Shown piece by piece: positions 7,596 to 17,763 of a stretch of DNA of 64,000 nt. The translations under genes were made by a program, and so were the position numbers. The first letter of the stretch is position 1; the number at the start of each line of letters is the position of its first letter. The notes beneath the pieces are model-generated. The model made no database searches. It had not been told where the DNA came from and saw nothing but the letters and a program-made list of their open reading frames with translations. Source of the stretch: VXYL01 sp965199875 (lineage in GTDB: Bacteria > Pseudomonadota > Gammaproteobacteria > Pseudomonadales > Azotimanducaceae); NCBI GenBank assembly GCA_965199875.1, contig OZ241346.1, positions 2,728,001-2,792,000 of the forward strand, given 5' to 3'.

Positions 7596-9071
7596 TTAGG
7601 GCAGCGCTGTCGTGCCCGTGAGTGCCCGATCGATCTCCCGGGCGGCCTCCCTGCCCTCGTTGATGGCGCGCACCACCAGGGACTGGCCGCTGCGGCAGTC
7701 GCCGGCGGCGAACACCTTGGGATGGCTGGTGCGGTAGCTGCCCTTCTGCGCCTTGTAGTTCGAGCGGGCGTCCAGCTCCAGGCCGAGGGGCTCGCTGACG
7801 CCCTGCTCCGGGCCGCGAAAGCCCATCGCCAGCAGCACCAGGTCCGCCTCCCAGACCTTCTCGGAACCTTCCACCTTGGAGAAGCGGCCGTCCACCATCT
7901 CGAAATCCGCCGCCAGGAGCGAGCCGAGCTGGCCGTCGCCGTTGCCGCGAAACTCCACCGCCGAGGTGCGGAACACCCTCGGGTCCCGGTTGAACTTCGC
8001 CGCGGCTTCCTCGTGGCCGTAGTCCACGCGGTGGATGAACGGCCAGGTGGGCCAGGGGTTGTCGGCGGCGCGTTCGGGGACGGGTTCCGGGACGATCTCG
8101 AAGTTGACGAGCGTTTTGCAGCCGTGGCGCATGGCGGTGCCGATGCAGTCCGTGCCGGTGTCGCCACCGCCGATGACGACGACGTTCTTGCCCTTGGCGT
8201 CGATGTAGGCGCCGTCTTGGTGGTTGCTGTCGAGCAGGCTCTTGGTGTTCGCGCCGAGGAACTCCATGGCGAAATGCACGCCGTCGAGGTCCCGGCCCGG
8301 AATCGGCAGATTGTTGGGCACGGTGGCGCCGGTGGCGAGCAGCAGGGCGTCCACTGCGTTCGCCAGGTCCGCGACCGGGATGGTGCCGTCGCCGCCGCCG
8401 ACGTCGGCGTTGACGCGGAACTCGACGCCCTCTTGCCGCAGCAGGTCGACGCGGCGCTGCACGATGCCCTTGTCCAGCTTCATGTTGGGGATGCCGTACA
8501 TCAAGAGGCCGCCGATGCGGTCCGCCCGTTCGTACACCGTCACGGCGTGCCCAGCCTTGTTGAGCTGGGCGGCGGCGGCGAGGCCGGCCGGGCCGGAACC
8601 CACCACGGCCACCTGCTTGCCGCTGCGCTGCGCCGGCGGCTCGGGCACTACCCAGCCTTCCTCGAAACCCCGGTCGATGATGGCCATCTCGATGTTCTTG
8701 ATGGTCACCGCCGGGTCGGTGATGCCGAGCACGCAGGAGCCTTCGCAGGGCGCCGGGCAGACGCGGCCGGTGAACTCCGGGAAGTTGTTGGTCTTGTGCA
8801 GGCGGTCCAAGGCGTCGCGCCAGTGGCCGCGATAGACCAGATCGTTCCACTCCGGAATCAGATTGTGGATCGGGCAGCCGCTGCGCCCATGCGCCATGTC
8901 CGGCGCTTGGCAGAACGGCACCCCGCAGTCCATGCAGCGGGAGGCTTGGGTGGTCAGGCGTTCGACGTCGTGCTCGGTGTAGATCTCCCGAAAGTCCGCA
9001 ATGCGCGTGACGGCATTGCGGTACGGCGCTGCATCGCGCTCGAACTCCTTGAAGCCGGTCGGCTTACCCAC
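7596..9071 (-). CDS. gltD: Glutamate synthase (NADPH) small subunit
   Basis: The FAD/NADPH subunit of GOGAT passes electrons from NADPH to the large subunit, which makes two glutamates from glutamine and 2-oxoglutarate. The 491 residues begin with a ferredoxin-like Fe-S domain (C46, C49, C54, C66, then the VCPAPCEGSC group near 103-112). It continues with the FAD motif VAVVGSGPAGLAAA and the NADPH motif VVVIGGGDTGTDC. A GTG at 9071 is used; GGAGAAAGG lies just upstream. The start lies inside the 3' end of the nuclease-like gene (8-bp overlap), so expression depends on reading through that inserted gene from gltB. Confidence 0.95.
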   Translation of the reverse strand: MGKPTGFKEFERDAAPYRNAVTRIADFREIYTEHDVERLTTQASRCMDCGVPFCQAPDMAHGRSGCPIHNLIPEWNDLVYRGHWRDALDRLHKTNNFPEFTGRVCPAPCEGSCVLGITDPAVTIKNIEMAIIDRGFEEGWVVPEPPAQRSGKQVAVVGSGPAGLAAAAQLNKAGHAVTVYERADRIGGLLMYGIPNMKLDKGIVQRRVDLLRQEGVEFRVNADVGGGDGTIPVADLANAVDALLLATGATVPNNLPIPGRDLDGVHFAMEFLGANTKSLLDSNHQDGAYIDAKGKNVVVIGGGDTGTDCIGTAMRHGCKTLVNFEIVPEPVPERAADNPWPTWPFIHRVDYGHEEAAAKFNRDPRVFRTSAVEFRGNGDGQLGSLLAADFEMVDGRFSKVEGSEKVWEADLVLLAMGFRGPEQGVSEPLGLELDARSNYKAQKGSYRTSHPKVFAAGDCRSGQSLVVRAINEGREAAREIDRALTGTTALP

Positions 9072-10101
9072 GGGCCTTTCTCCGTAGCTCCCTTAGTTCA
9101 CTTCTCATAGGAAGAGGAAGCCTATAGACACGAACACCCAGTTGTCCCTTAAGCACCTTGTTCTTCTCGGAGAGCTTGTTCTCCACGACAAGCAACGATT
9201 CCACCCTCCGACTCGAATTTAGGACTTTTTCCATCGCCTCCCCAACGGCGGCGTACTTGATCGACTGGTATATCCCTCGTTCTATGTCCTTGTCATTTGA
9301 CGTGTGTGACTTGACCTCGATGTGCCAGATATTCCTAGCGTTCCAAGCGGTGACGTCCACTTTGTCGCCGCTGTTAAGCGGGTATTCCATCTGACGCCCC
9401 TTCACCGTGGCCTTACATATTTTCGCAGCGACTTTGTGGATATATTCCTTCAAGGTCTTGTGGTTCGGCCCTTCACCCGGTCCTCCGAACTCTGTATTTT
9501 GGACAGTTTGATCGTCAGCGGCGAGGTTAGGGTTCTCGTCGACCGACTCGGGGAAGTGCTTTCTTATGAGCTTCAGACCACGAGGAGTGGCGCACAGCTT
9601 GCCATCTCGACGTACTAGGAGTTGAGCGGATTGTAACCAACCTCTGCGCTTTTGGATTTGATTCTTCAGATTCCGATCGCCCAGTCCGCACCTACTGCCA
9701 AGCTGTTGTAGCTGCATCTCTGTTTTTCCCACGCGAGCATCCCTCAACATTTTCAAGATGTATAGGACGTGTTCGTCGATGATCTCGACTACTCGACAAT
9801 CCCGCGCTTCCCCTCTATCCCTCGCTTTTCCTGGGGGGAAGGTGCATTTGATGGGGCCGTCAACGCGCGTCTCCACCAAAAGGCCACACTGAAAGAGCGA
9901 ATTCATGTACAGTTCACTGTTCGTAAGACTAGTCCCTTTGCGAGTACCTTTGCCATGTTTGACGTTCAGAGCGTACCAAGACACGAGCTCCTCCTTCGTC
10001 AAGGCCGGCTCCGCATCAACGTGTTCGCGGATGTCCTCGAGTGTCCTAATGTGGCCGTCGTTGCCACCGTGCAACGGTTGTATGGTTATCGCCTTACTCA
10101 T
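9064..10101 (-). CDS. PD-(D/E)XK nuclease-like protein inserted in the glt operon
   Basis: A 345-residue protein with an N-terminal part that resembles winged-helix restriction-type proteins. A C-terminal segment has D249 followed by E262-V-K264 (IWHIEVKSHTSND), the spacing of a PD-(D/E)XK endonuclease core. It has markedly lower GC than gltB and gltD, typical of recent acquisition. It starts 12 bp after the gltB stop and overlaps the gltD start by 8 bp, so it is embedded in the operon. A role as a stand-alone restriction or DNA-damage nuclease is inference. No methylase is adjacent. Other enzymes of the same fold, such as repair nucleases, remain possible. Confidence 0.7.
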   Translation of the reverse strand: MSKAITIQPLHGGNDGHIRTLEDIREHVDAEPALTKEELVSWYALNVKHGKGTRKGTSLTNSELYMNSLFQCGLLVETRVDGPIKCTFPPGKARDRGEARDCRVVEIIDEHVLYILKMLRDARVGKTEMQLQQLGSRCGLGDRNLKNQIQKRRGWLQSAQLLVRRDGKLCATPRGLKLIRKHFPESVDENPNLAADDQTVQNTEFGGPGEGPNHKTLKEYIHKVAAKICKATVKGRQMEYPLNSGDKVDVTAWNARNIWHIEVKSHTSNDKDIERGIYQSIKYAAVGEAMEKVLNSSRRVESLLVVENKLSEKNKVLKGQLGVRVYRLPLPMRSELRELRRKARG

Positions 10102-10113
10102 CGGTCTCCCCTG

Positions 10114-13100
10114 TCACCCACCGCTTGCTGCCTGTTCTAGAACGTGGTCTCCCACCCGTTCCGCCCGTCGTGCCGCCTTGCGATCGTCGAGGACCCGCTT
10201 GTAGTCCCGGGGCATCACTTTGACGAACCTGGCCTTGGCCGTTTGCCAATCGGCCAGAAGCCGTTGCGCGACGGTCGAACCGGTGTGTTGCCGGTGCGTT
10301 TCGACGAGCGCTCGGAGCTCCTGCTCGTCTTCCTCTGCAACCAGCGGTTCCAAGTCCACCAGGCCCAGGTTGCAGCGTTCGGCGAAGGCGCCGTCTTCGT
10401 CCAGGACGTAGGCGATGCCGCCGCTCATGCCGGCGGCGAAGTTGCGGCCGGTGGGGCCGAGGACCACCACTCGGCCGCCGGTCATGTACTCGCAGCCGTG
10501 GTCGCCGACGCCTTCCACCACCGCGCGGGCGCCGCTGTTGCGGACGCAGAAGCGCTCGGCGGCGATGCCGCGGAAGAAGCACTCGCCGGAGGTGGCGCCG
10601 TAGAGCACGACGTTGCCAATGAGAATCTGCTCTTCCGCTTGGAACTTGCTCGCCTTCGGCGGATAGATGATCAGCCGACCGCCGGAGAGGCCCTTGCCCA
10701 CGTAGTCGTTGGCGTCGCCTTCCACTTCCATCGTCACGCCCTTGGCCAGCCAAGCGCCGAAGCTCTGGCCGGCGCTGCCGGCGAACTTGAAGTGGATGGC
10801 GCCGTCGGGGAGCATCTCTGCGCCAACCCGGCGCACGATGTGGTTCGAGAGCATGCCGCCGACCACGCGGTTCACGTTCACGATGGGCAGTTCGCAGGAC
10901 ACCGCTTCGCCCCGTTCGATGGCCGGTTCCGCCAGTTCGATCAGCCGGTTGTCCAAGGCGTTGGCCAAGCCGTGGTCCTGATCGTGGATGCGGTAGACGC
11001 CCAGGCAGTTCTCCGGTTCCGGGGCTTTCGCCAAGACGGCGGAAAAGTCCAGCCCCTTGGCCTTCCAGTGCGAGACCGCGGCTTCGGCCTGCAGCGCATC
11101 CGCCCTGCCGATCATCTCGTTCACGGTGCGAAAGCCGAGCCTAGCCATGATCAGGCGCAGCTCCTTCGCCACCATGAAGAAGTAGTTGACGACGTGCTCC
11201 GGCGCGCCGGCGAACTTCGCTCTGAGCTCGGCATCCTGGGTGGCGATGCCCACCGGGCAGGTGTTCAGATGGCACTTGCGCATCATGATGCAGCCCAAGG
11301 CCACCAGCGGCGCGGTGGCGAAGCCGAACTCCTCGGCGCCGAGCAGGGCGGCGATGGCTACGTCGCGGCCGGTCTTCAGCTGGCCGTCGGTTTGCAGCAC
11401 CACCCGGGAGCGCAGGTTGTTCATCACCAGCGTCTGGTGGGTTTCGGCGATGCCCAGCTCCCAGGGCACGCCAGCGTGCTTGATGGAAGTGAGCGGCGAA
11501 GCGCCGGTGCCGCCGCTGTCGCCGGCGATCACCAGGTGGTCCGTGCGCGCCTTCACCACCCCGGCGGCGACGGTGCCGACGCCGATGGCGGCGCCCAGCT
11601 TGACGCTGATGCGCGCCTCGGGATTGCCGTTCTTCAAGTCGTGGATGAGCTGGGCGATGTCCTCGATGGAATAGATGTCGTGGTGCGGCGGCGGGCTGAT
11701 GAGGCCCACGCCCGGCGTGGAGTGGCGGATGGAGGCGATGGTGTCGTCCACCTTGCGGCCAGGCAGTTCGCCGCCTTCGCCGGGCTTGGCGCCTTGGACG
11801 ATCTTGATTTGCAGTTCGTCGGCATTGGCCAAGTAGTTGACGGTGACGCCGAAGCGCCCGCTGGCCACCTGCTTGATGGCGGAACGCTTGGAATCGCCGT
11901 TGGGCAGCGGCTTGAACCGCTCCGCATCTTCGCCGCCCTCGCCGGTGTTGGACTTGCCGCCGATGCGGTTCATGGCAACCGCCAGGCCCTCGTGGGCCTC
12001 CTTGGAAATCGAACCGAAGCTCATCGCGCCGGTGGCGAAGCGGCGCACGATCTCGCGCTCGCTCTCCACTTCCTCAAGTGCAACAGGGCCGCCGTTCGCG
12101 CTTTCGTCGAACTGCAGCAGGCCGCGCAGCGTCGCATGTCGCGTGCAGGCATCGTTGGCCTGCTCGGCGAAGCGCCAGTAGGCGTCTTCGTCGTTGCCCC
12201 GCGCCGCCATCTGCAGGTTGGCGATGGACTCCGGATCCCACATGTGCGTGTCGCCGTGGCGGCGCCAGTGGAAGTCGCCCGGGTTCGGCAGCACCGGCAG
12301 GGAAACCACGCCCGGCGGCGGATAGCCGATGGCGTGGCGGCGCTGCATCTCTTCGACCAGCACCTCGAAGCCGACGCCCTGCACGCGGCTGGCGGTGCCG
12401 GCGAAGCAGCGCTGCACGACGTCCTGGGCCAGGCCGACGGCCTCGAAGATCTGCGCCCCCTTGTAGGATTGCAGCGTCGAGATGCCCATCTTGGCCATCA
12501 CCTTCAGCATGCCCTTGCCGACGCCCTTGCGGTAGGCATCCACCACGTCCGCATCGGTTTCGACGTGGGCGGCGTCCGCCAGGTAGCCGTTGCGCCGCGC
12601 GTCCCACAGCGCCTCGAAGGCCAGATAGGGATTGACGACGTCGGCGCCGAATCCCACCAGCAGGCAGTGGTGATGCACTTCCCGCGCTTCGCCGGTTTCC
12701 ACCACCAGGCCGACGCGGGTGCGGCTGGCGGTTCGCACCAGGTGGTGATGCACGGCGCCGGTGGCGGCCAGGGCGCTGATCGGCACGCGGTGCGCGCCGA
12801 CGTTGCGGTCCGAGAGCACCAGCAGGTGAATGCCGTCGGCAATGGCTTCGCTGGCTTCGGCGCAGATGCGATCGAGGGCGGCGAGCAGGCCGTCGCGCCC
12901 GGAACCCCGCTCGAAGGTGATGTCGAGGGTGCGCGACTTCCAGCCCCGGTGGTTCATCGCCTGGATGGCGGCCAGTTCGTCGTTGGAAAGGATGGGATGG
13001 GGGACGTGCAGGCGATGCGCGTGGCGCTCGGAGACATCCAGCAGGTTGCGTTCCGGGCCGATGTAGCACTCCAGCGCCATCACCACTTCCTCGCGGATGG

Positions 13101-14727
13101 AATCGATGGCCGGATTGGTCACCTGCGCGAACAGCTGCTTGAAGTAGTCGTACAACATGCGCGGCTTGTCGGACATCACCGCCAAGGCGCTGTCGTTGCC
13201 CATCGAACCGAGCGGATCCCGCAGTTCGGTCACCAACGGCAGCAGCATGAACTGCATCGTCTCGGCGGTGTAGCCGAACGCCTGCATTCGCGGCAGCAGC
13301 GTTGCTTCGTCCAGGCCAGCCGCCGTCGCCGCCGGCAACTCGGACAAGCTCAGCCGCTGCCGCCGCAGCCAGTCGCCGTAGGGCCGACGCCTGGCCCACT
13401 CGGCCTTGATCTCTTCGTCGGGAATCATGCGCCCGGCGTCGAAGTCGATGAGGAAGATCTTTCCCGGCTGCAACCGCCCCTTGGCCACCACGCGCTCCGG
13501 CGGCACGTCCACCACGCCCACTTCGGAGGCCATGATGCACAGGCCGTCCTCGGTGACGTAGTAGCGCGACGGACGCAGGCCGTTGCGGTCGAGCACGGCG
13601 CCGATCCAGGTGCCGTCGGTGAAGGCGATGGAGGCGGGGCCGTCCCAGGGCTCCATCAGGCAGGAGTGGAACTCGTAGAAGGCGCGCTTCTCCGGGCTCA
13701 TCCCGGCGTCCTGCTGCCAGGCCTCGGGAATCATCATCAGCACGGCTTCCTGCAACGTGCGCCCGCTCATCAGCAGAAACTCCAGCACGTTGTCGAAGGT
13801 GCCGGAATCGGAGCAGTCCGGCTCCACGACGGGAAACAGCTTGCCGAGATCCTCGCCGAACAGTTCGCTTTCCACCACGCCCTGGCGGGCGTTCATCCAG
13901 TTCTTGTTGCCGAGCAGCGTGTTGATCTCGCCGTTGTGGCTCATGAAGCGGTTGGGTTGCGCCCGATCCCAGGAGGGAAACGTGTTGGTGGAGAAGCGCG
14001 AATGCACCATCGCCAGGTGCGATTCGTAGTCTTCGTCTTGCAGGTCCGGATAGAACGGAAACAGCTGGTGCGGCGTCAGCATGCCCTTGTAGACGATGAC
14101 CTTGGCGGAGAGGCTGACGAAAAACAGCAGCAGCCGTTCGTTCAGCGTCTCGTCCGTGCGCAGACGATGCGTGGCGGCTTTGCGAATCAGGTACAGGCGA
14201 CGTTCGAGCGCATCGCCGGAGATGCCGTCTTCGGCGGCGACGAACAGCTGTTCCATGGCCGGCATGGCAGCGCGGGCCGCATTGCCGATGTTCGCCTCCT
14301 CTGGCCGAATCGGCAGCTGCCGCCAACCCAGGAGGCGCTGGCCGGCGCTCGCGATCTCCTCGGCGATCGCCTCCTTGCAGCGAGCGCGTTCTTCGCTGTC
14401 TCGGGGCAGAAAGACGATGCCGGCGCCGTAGCGCCCGGGCGCCGGCAGTTCGATGCCGAGATCAGCCTTGGCCGCCTTGGCCAGGAACCGGTGCGGCAGT
14501 GCCGTGAGCACGCCGGCGCCGTCGCCGGTGTTCGCCTCGAAACCCAGTCCGCCGCGATGCACCATGCAGCAGTTCATGTGCTCGGCAGTGTCGAGGATGG
14601 AGCGGCTCGCCCGGCCCTTGATGTCGCAGACGAAACCGACGCCGCAGGCGTCCTTCTCCCAAGCGGGGTCGTACAGCCCCTGCCGAGGCGGCAGGCCGTA
14701 GGCGAGTTGCTCGTTCAGCGCGGACAT
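10114..14727 (-). CDS. gltB: Glutamate synthase (NADPH) large subunit
   Basis: The large GOGAT subunit, 1537 residues. The N-terminal Ntn glutaminase domain begins at C28 (WEKDACGVGFV), which should become the mature N-terminus after propeptide cleavage. The central domain and FMN-binding synthase domain follow (GEGGEDAERF, ISVKLGAAIGVG, AGDSGGTGASP). The 3Fe-4S cysteines lie in CIMMRKCHLNTCPVG, and the C-terminal GXGXG beta-helix is present (GLSGGRLIIYPP, GATSGECFFRG). ATG at 14727 is preferred because AAGGGA lies upstream; an in-frame TTG at 14754 would lengthen the propeptide. It is first in the glt operon, now separated from gltD by a nuclease-like gene. Confidence 0.96.
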   Translation of the reverse strand: MSALNEQLAYGLPPRQGLYDPAWEKDACGVGFVCDIKGRASRSILDTAEHMNCCMVHRGGLGFEANTGDGAGVLTALPHRFLAKAAKADLGIELPAPGRYGAGIVFLPRDSEERARCKEAIAEEIASAGQRLLGWRQLPIRPEEANIGNAARAAMPAMEQLFVAAEDGISGDALERRLYLIRKAATHRLRTDETLNERLLLFFVSLSAKVIVYKGMLTPHQLFPFYPDLQDEDYESHLAMVHSRFSTNTFPSWDRAQPNRFMSHNGEINTLLGNKNWMNARQGVVESELFGEDLGKLFPVVEPDCSDSGTFDNVLEFLLMSGRTLQEAVLMMIPEAWQQDAGMSPEKRAFYEFHSCLMEPWDGPASIAFTDGTWIGAVLDRNGLRPSRYYVTEDGLCIMASEVGVVDVPPERVVAKGRLQPGKIFLIDFDAGRMIPDEEIKAEWARRRPYGDWLRRQRLSLSELPAATAAGLDEATLLPRMQAFGYTAETMQFMLLPLVTELRDPLGSMGNDSALAVMSDKPRMLYDYFKQLFAQVTNPAIDSIREEVVMALECYIGPERNLLDVSERHAHRLHVPHPILSNDELAAIQAMNHRGWKSRTLDITFERGSGRDGLLAALDRICAEASEAIADGIHLLVLSDRNVGAHRVPISALAATGAVHHHLVRTASRTRVGLVVETGEAREVHHHCLLVGFGADVVNPYLAFEALWDARRNGYLADAAHVETDADVVDAYRKGVGKGMLKVMAKMGISTLQSYKGAQIFEAVGLAQDVVQRCFAGTASRVQGVGFEVLVEEMQRRHAIGYPPPGVVSLPVLPNPGDFHWRRHGDTHMWDPESIANLQMAARGNDEDAYWRFAEQANDACTRHATLRGLLQFDESANGGPVALEEVESEREIVRRFATGAMSFGSISKEAHEGLAVAMNRIGGKSNTGEGGEDAERFKPLPNGDSKRSAIKQVASGRFGVTVNYLANADELQIKIVQGAKPGEGGELPGRKVDDTIASIRHSTPGVGLISPPPHHDIYSIEDIAQLIHDLKNGNPEARISVKLGAAIGVGTVAAGVVKARTDHLVIAGDSGGTGASPLTSIKHAGVPWELGIAETHQTLVMNNLRSRVVLQTDGQLKTGRDVAIAALLGAEEFGFATAPLVALGCIMMRKCHLNTCPVGIATQDAELRAKFAGAPEHVVNYFFMVAKELRLIMARLGFRTVNEMIGRADALQAEAAVSHWKAKGLDFSAVLAKAPEPENCLGVYRIHDQDHGLANALDNRLIELAEPAIERGEAVSCELPIVNVNRVVGGMLSNHIVRRVGAEMLPDGAIHFKFAGSAGQSFGAWLAKGVTMEVEGDANDYVGKGLSGGRLIIYPPKASKFQAEEQILIGNVVLYGATSGECFFRGIAAERFCVRNSGARAVVEGVGDHGCEYMTGGRVVVLGPTGRNFAAGMSGGIAYVLDEDGAFAERCNLGLVDLEPLVAEEDEQELRALVETHRQHTGSTVAQRLLADWQTAKARFVKVMPRDYKRVLDDRKAARRAERVGDHVLEQAASGG

Positions 14728-14842
14728 CGGGCGTCCGAGTTCCCTTCTGTGCAAAGCGAACCGCTAAAAGTGGCAGAAACGCGCCCGCCTATCAAGGGCG
14801 CGGAGCGGAGAAACCGCAGAAGGTGTGCGACGGAGTTGCCGG

Positions 14843-14998
14843 TCAGTGGCCAGTCGCGGCGGGTGGCCCGCCCTTGCGCAGCGCAGCTTCCAGCTCTGCA
14901 ACGCGAGCCTCTGCCGCCAAGCGGGCGGCGGTCTCGCCGCTCGCACGGGCGGACTTCCGTTCGGCCTGGGCTTCCGCGTTCTTGCGCTGCCTCGCTAG
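14843..14998 (-). pseudogene. C-terminal relic of an Uma2-family (DUF820) endonuclease
   Basis: The minus-strand frame ends with an Ala/Glu/Arg coiled segment of about 50 residues containing ETAARLAAEARVAELEAAL. This is the typical tail of Uma2-family proteins. The catalytic domain is missing, and the fragment abuts the 3' end of the DUF499 gene. I treat it as a leftover from replacement of a neighbouring gene. The rest of the interval between gltB and this fragment shows nothing recognisable. Confidence 0.4.
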
Positions 14999-17763
14999 TG
15001 GTTGTCGCCGCTCCGCGACGCCTGCTCTGCATGCTCCACGCCTACGCTGGCACCGACATCGAGGTCCTCCAACGCTTGGCGCAGTTCCTGAATCGTATGG
15101 GCCGCAACCCGGCCGTCCACCTCGGTCGAGAGCTCGATGCCGATGTGCAAATCGCTGCCCGAGCGCAGCTTCGGCAGCACCTTGGTGCCGAAGCGGTTCC
15201 ACACTTCCGGCGGAATCGTGCCGTTGAGGCGAATGGTTGCCACGCCGCTGGCGCTTGGGGCGGCGGTTCCCGGCGGCGGCAATGGCGGTTCGGGTGGGAC
15301 AGGCGCCGTGGTTGTCGCAGGCGCTGCGGGTTCTGGTTCCGGGCCGGGGTGCGGCGCCGACCGTTCAGCCCTCGCCCTCGTCACCAGCAGCACGTTCTGC
15401 TCGAAAGCCACTTCTTCGGGCGCAATCGCCTCGGCATGCCACAGCCGCTCGAAGCCGCCGTCCGTGCCCACGCCGGAGGCCAAGGCGAAATCCCCGCGCC
15501 CGACGAAGTCGACGATCTGCCGCCGCAGCACGGCGTCGGGATCGCTCAGCCGGGTGAGCGAGCCGTCCAGAAAGCTCTGCCGCAGGCTGGTGAGGGGCCA
15601 GGCGCCGCTCTCCTTGAACGCCGGCGGCCAGTGCCGTTCGAGATAGCCGGCGCCGACGCTTTCGTTCAGCAGCGCTTCGGCCTTGAGGGCGGCGATCACC
15701 CGTCCGGCCAGGGTGTCGCTGGCGCTCGAGTGGCCGGCGCCCAAGTCGATGATCTTCAAGCCCTGCGCCTGCTCGCCGTCGTGCAGCGCCACGAAGCGGT
15801 AGCTGGCCCACACTTCCTCCGCCGCTGCTTCCTTGGCTGCGCTCAGCCGCGAGCGCACTTCGTCGCGTTCGGCGCGGCCAAACTCGGCGCCGAGGACGCC
15901 ATCGGCCAACTCCTTCGCCACCCGCTGCCACGCCAGCATGAGCTCGACTTTCTCGCGCAGCCCGTTGCCGGGCTGGCGCGCGCACCACACCAGCGAACCA
16001 GGATACAGGCGTGGCGACTTGCCCCGGATGCGCGTCCACTCGCCGATGCGCGCCAGCAGGCCGGCGTCGTCCGACCACTCGCTCTGCGGGTCCAGCACCA
16101 CCAGCGCGAGCCGAGGCGAATCGGCCACTGCCGCGCTCTCGGCGGGAAAGAAGACGATGGGCGTCGTTGCGCCGGCCTTGAAGCCCGCCTCCACCAGTGT
16201 ACGAATCGCCGGCTTCACTTCCGTTTCCTCGTCCAACGACGCGCGGCGATCGCTCACCACCTTCTTGAGCGTGGCCTGGTGGTGAACCAGATAGCCGTCC
16301 GTGCCGACCTTGCGCAGGAAGAAACTCGCGGCCTCCAAGGCCGTCGCGGCATTGTCGATGGTGGTGGTGTCCACCGCCGGTTCGCCCAAGGCGAAGCGCA
16401 GCTCCGGCAGGTGCGCCACCTTGTCCACCTGGCCGCCGGAGGACTCGAACAGGATGGCGGTGCCCACCCGCCGATGGATGTCGCGCAGAGCGCCGGTGGC
16501 GTCGGCATCCAGCGACTGCGCGTGCGAGAGCGACCCCGCGATGTCCGCTTCGATGGCGGAATCGAGCCGCGCTTCCGCCAGCTGCCCCAGCACGGCGGCG
16601 CGAAACTCCGGCACGTGCAGCGGCGCCGAGCCGAGCGTCACCAGCGGTTCCGTGCGCGCCCGTTGGAAGTGTTCGCGGGCCGCCCAGGAAACCCACTGCG
16701 CCAGCATCGCCAGCGCTCCTCGGGTCTGCTGGAACTGCGGCAGCGCCCTCCACTTGCGCTGGAACACCGACAGCGTGGCGGGATGGAAGGGATAGCACGC
16801 CTCGAAACGCCCGCGCAGAAACTCCCGCGCCTTGGCCTCGGTGGTTGCCGTATCCACCGCCAGCCACTCGGCCGGCAGCCGCGCCGTGCGCTCGAAGCAC
16901 CAGTCCGCGTATGCCTTGGACACCTTCTTGCGCGTGCGCGGCTTGCCGAGGTCCTGAAACAGGCGGCGGCAGACCACCTCGCTGATCTCCGATTCGTCGT
17001 TGGCAATGAGATCGCGCGCCACCCGCCGCACCACCTTGGTGATGCGCTCCTGCCACTGTTGATCCCAATCCGTCATTTCCACTTGGCTGCGCGGCAGGCT
17101 GATGACCGCGGCGGCGTGGGAAGCGCCGGTGACGGCAACGGTGAGGTTCTGGATGAATGCGTGGAAGCTCTCCGCCAGGCCGCGATGGCGGTTGACGAAG
17201 TTCAGCACCTCGTCGAACAGCAGCAGCACCGGCGCATCGGCGGCGGCGAACACCCGGGCGAGGGATTCCGTTCCCGGCGGCGAGGCCTTGGCGGCGCTGC
17301 CGAGTGCTTCGACGCCTTTCGCGCCCGCGAGCTGCCGCGCCAGATCGATCCACGGATTCTCGCGGCCCTCGGCGGGATCCCACGCATTGCCGACGAAAAC
17401 GCCGACGCGGGCCTTCGGCGCCTGCGCCACGCCTGCTTGGCGCAGCAGGTTCGCCACGCCCGGCAGTTCGGACGCCTTCGCCCCGGCGCTGGCGATGTGG
17501 TACAGCGACGCGAGCGTATGCGTCTTGCCGCCGCCGAACTGGGTGATGAGCGTGAGCACCGGCGCCGTGTTCGCCGTCTGCCCAGCCAGCCGCCGCAGCA
17601 CCATGCCCGCATGTTCGCTGAGCGCCCGCGTGAAGCAGGTGCGGGCGAAGAACTCGGCCGGATCGCGGTAGTCCTTCGGCGCCGTGCCCGCCACCACCTG
17701 CTCCAAGGCGATGGCGAACTCGTCCGGGCTGAACGACCGCCCTTCGCGCACCTCCTCGCGCAA
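14995..17763 (-). CDS. DUF499 ATPase of a methylase-helicase defence array
   Basis: A P-loop protein of 922 residues. Walker A is ITQFGGGKTHTL (K80, T81) and Walker B is in APVLLLFDEVLNFV near 185-198. A Pro/Ala-rich linker near 800-835 precedes a small C-terminal domain. The N-terminal EGRSFSPDEFAI and PAEFFARTCFT segments are typical of DUF499 ATPases, found with DUF1156 methylases in anti-phage arrays. The listed TTG start is the first standard codon, but conserved-looking sequence (DPWYKVVALREE) continues upstream to an ATA at 17790. That ATA has an ideally spaced GAGGGAGA site, so the original start may be mutated. Its partners are the DUF1156 gene and the helicase on the same strand. 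Confidence 0.85.
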   Translation of the reverse strand: MREEVREGRSFSPDEFAIALEQVVAGTAPKDYRDPAEFFARTCFTRALSEHAGMVLRRLAGQTANTAPVLTLITQFGGGKTHTLASLYHIASAGAKASELPGVANLLRQAGVAQAPKARVGVFVGNAWDPAEGRENPWIDLARQLAGAKGVEALGSAAKASPPGTESLARVFAAADAPVLLLFDEVLNFVNRHRGLAESFHAFIQNLTVAVTGASHAAAVISLPRSQVEMTDWDQQWQERITKVVRRVARDLIANDESEISEVVCRRLFQDLGKPRTRKKVSKAYADWCFERTARLPAEWLAVDTATTEAKAREFLRGRFEACYPFHPATLSVFQRKWRALPQFQQTRGALAMLAQWVSWAAREHFQRARTEPLVTLGSAPLHVPEFRAAVLGQLAEARLDSAIEADIAGSLSHAQSLDADATGALRDIHRRVGTAILFESSGGQVDKVAHLPELRFALGEPAVDTTTIDNAATALEAASFFLRKVGTDGYLVHHQATLKKVVSDRRASLDEETEVKPAIRTLVEAGFKAGATTPIVFFPAESAAVADSPRLALVVLDPQSEWSDDAGLLARIGEWTRIRGKSPRLYPGSLVWCARQPGNGLREKVELMLAWQRVAKELADGVLGAEFGRAERDEVRSRLSAAKEAAAEEVWASYRFVALHDGEQAQGLKIIDLGAGHSSASDTLAGRVIAALKAEALLNESVGAGYLERHWPPAFKESGAWPLTSLRQSFLDGSLTRLSDPDAVLRRQIVDFVGRGDFALASGVGTDGGFERLWHAEAIAPEEVAFEQNVLLVTRARAERSAPHPGPEPEPAAPATTTAPVPPEPPLPPPGTAAPSASGVATIRLNGTIPPEVWNRFGTKVLPKLRSGSDLHIGIELSTEVDGRVAAHTIQELRQALEDLDVGASVGVEHAEQASRSGDNH

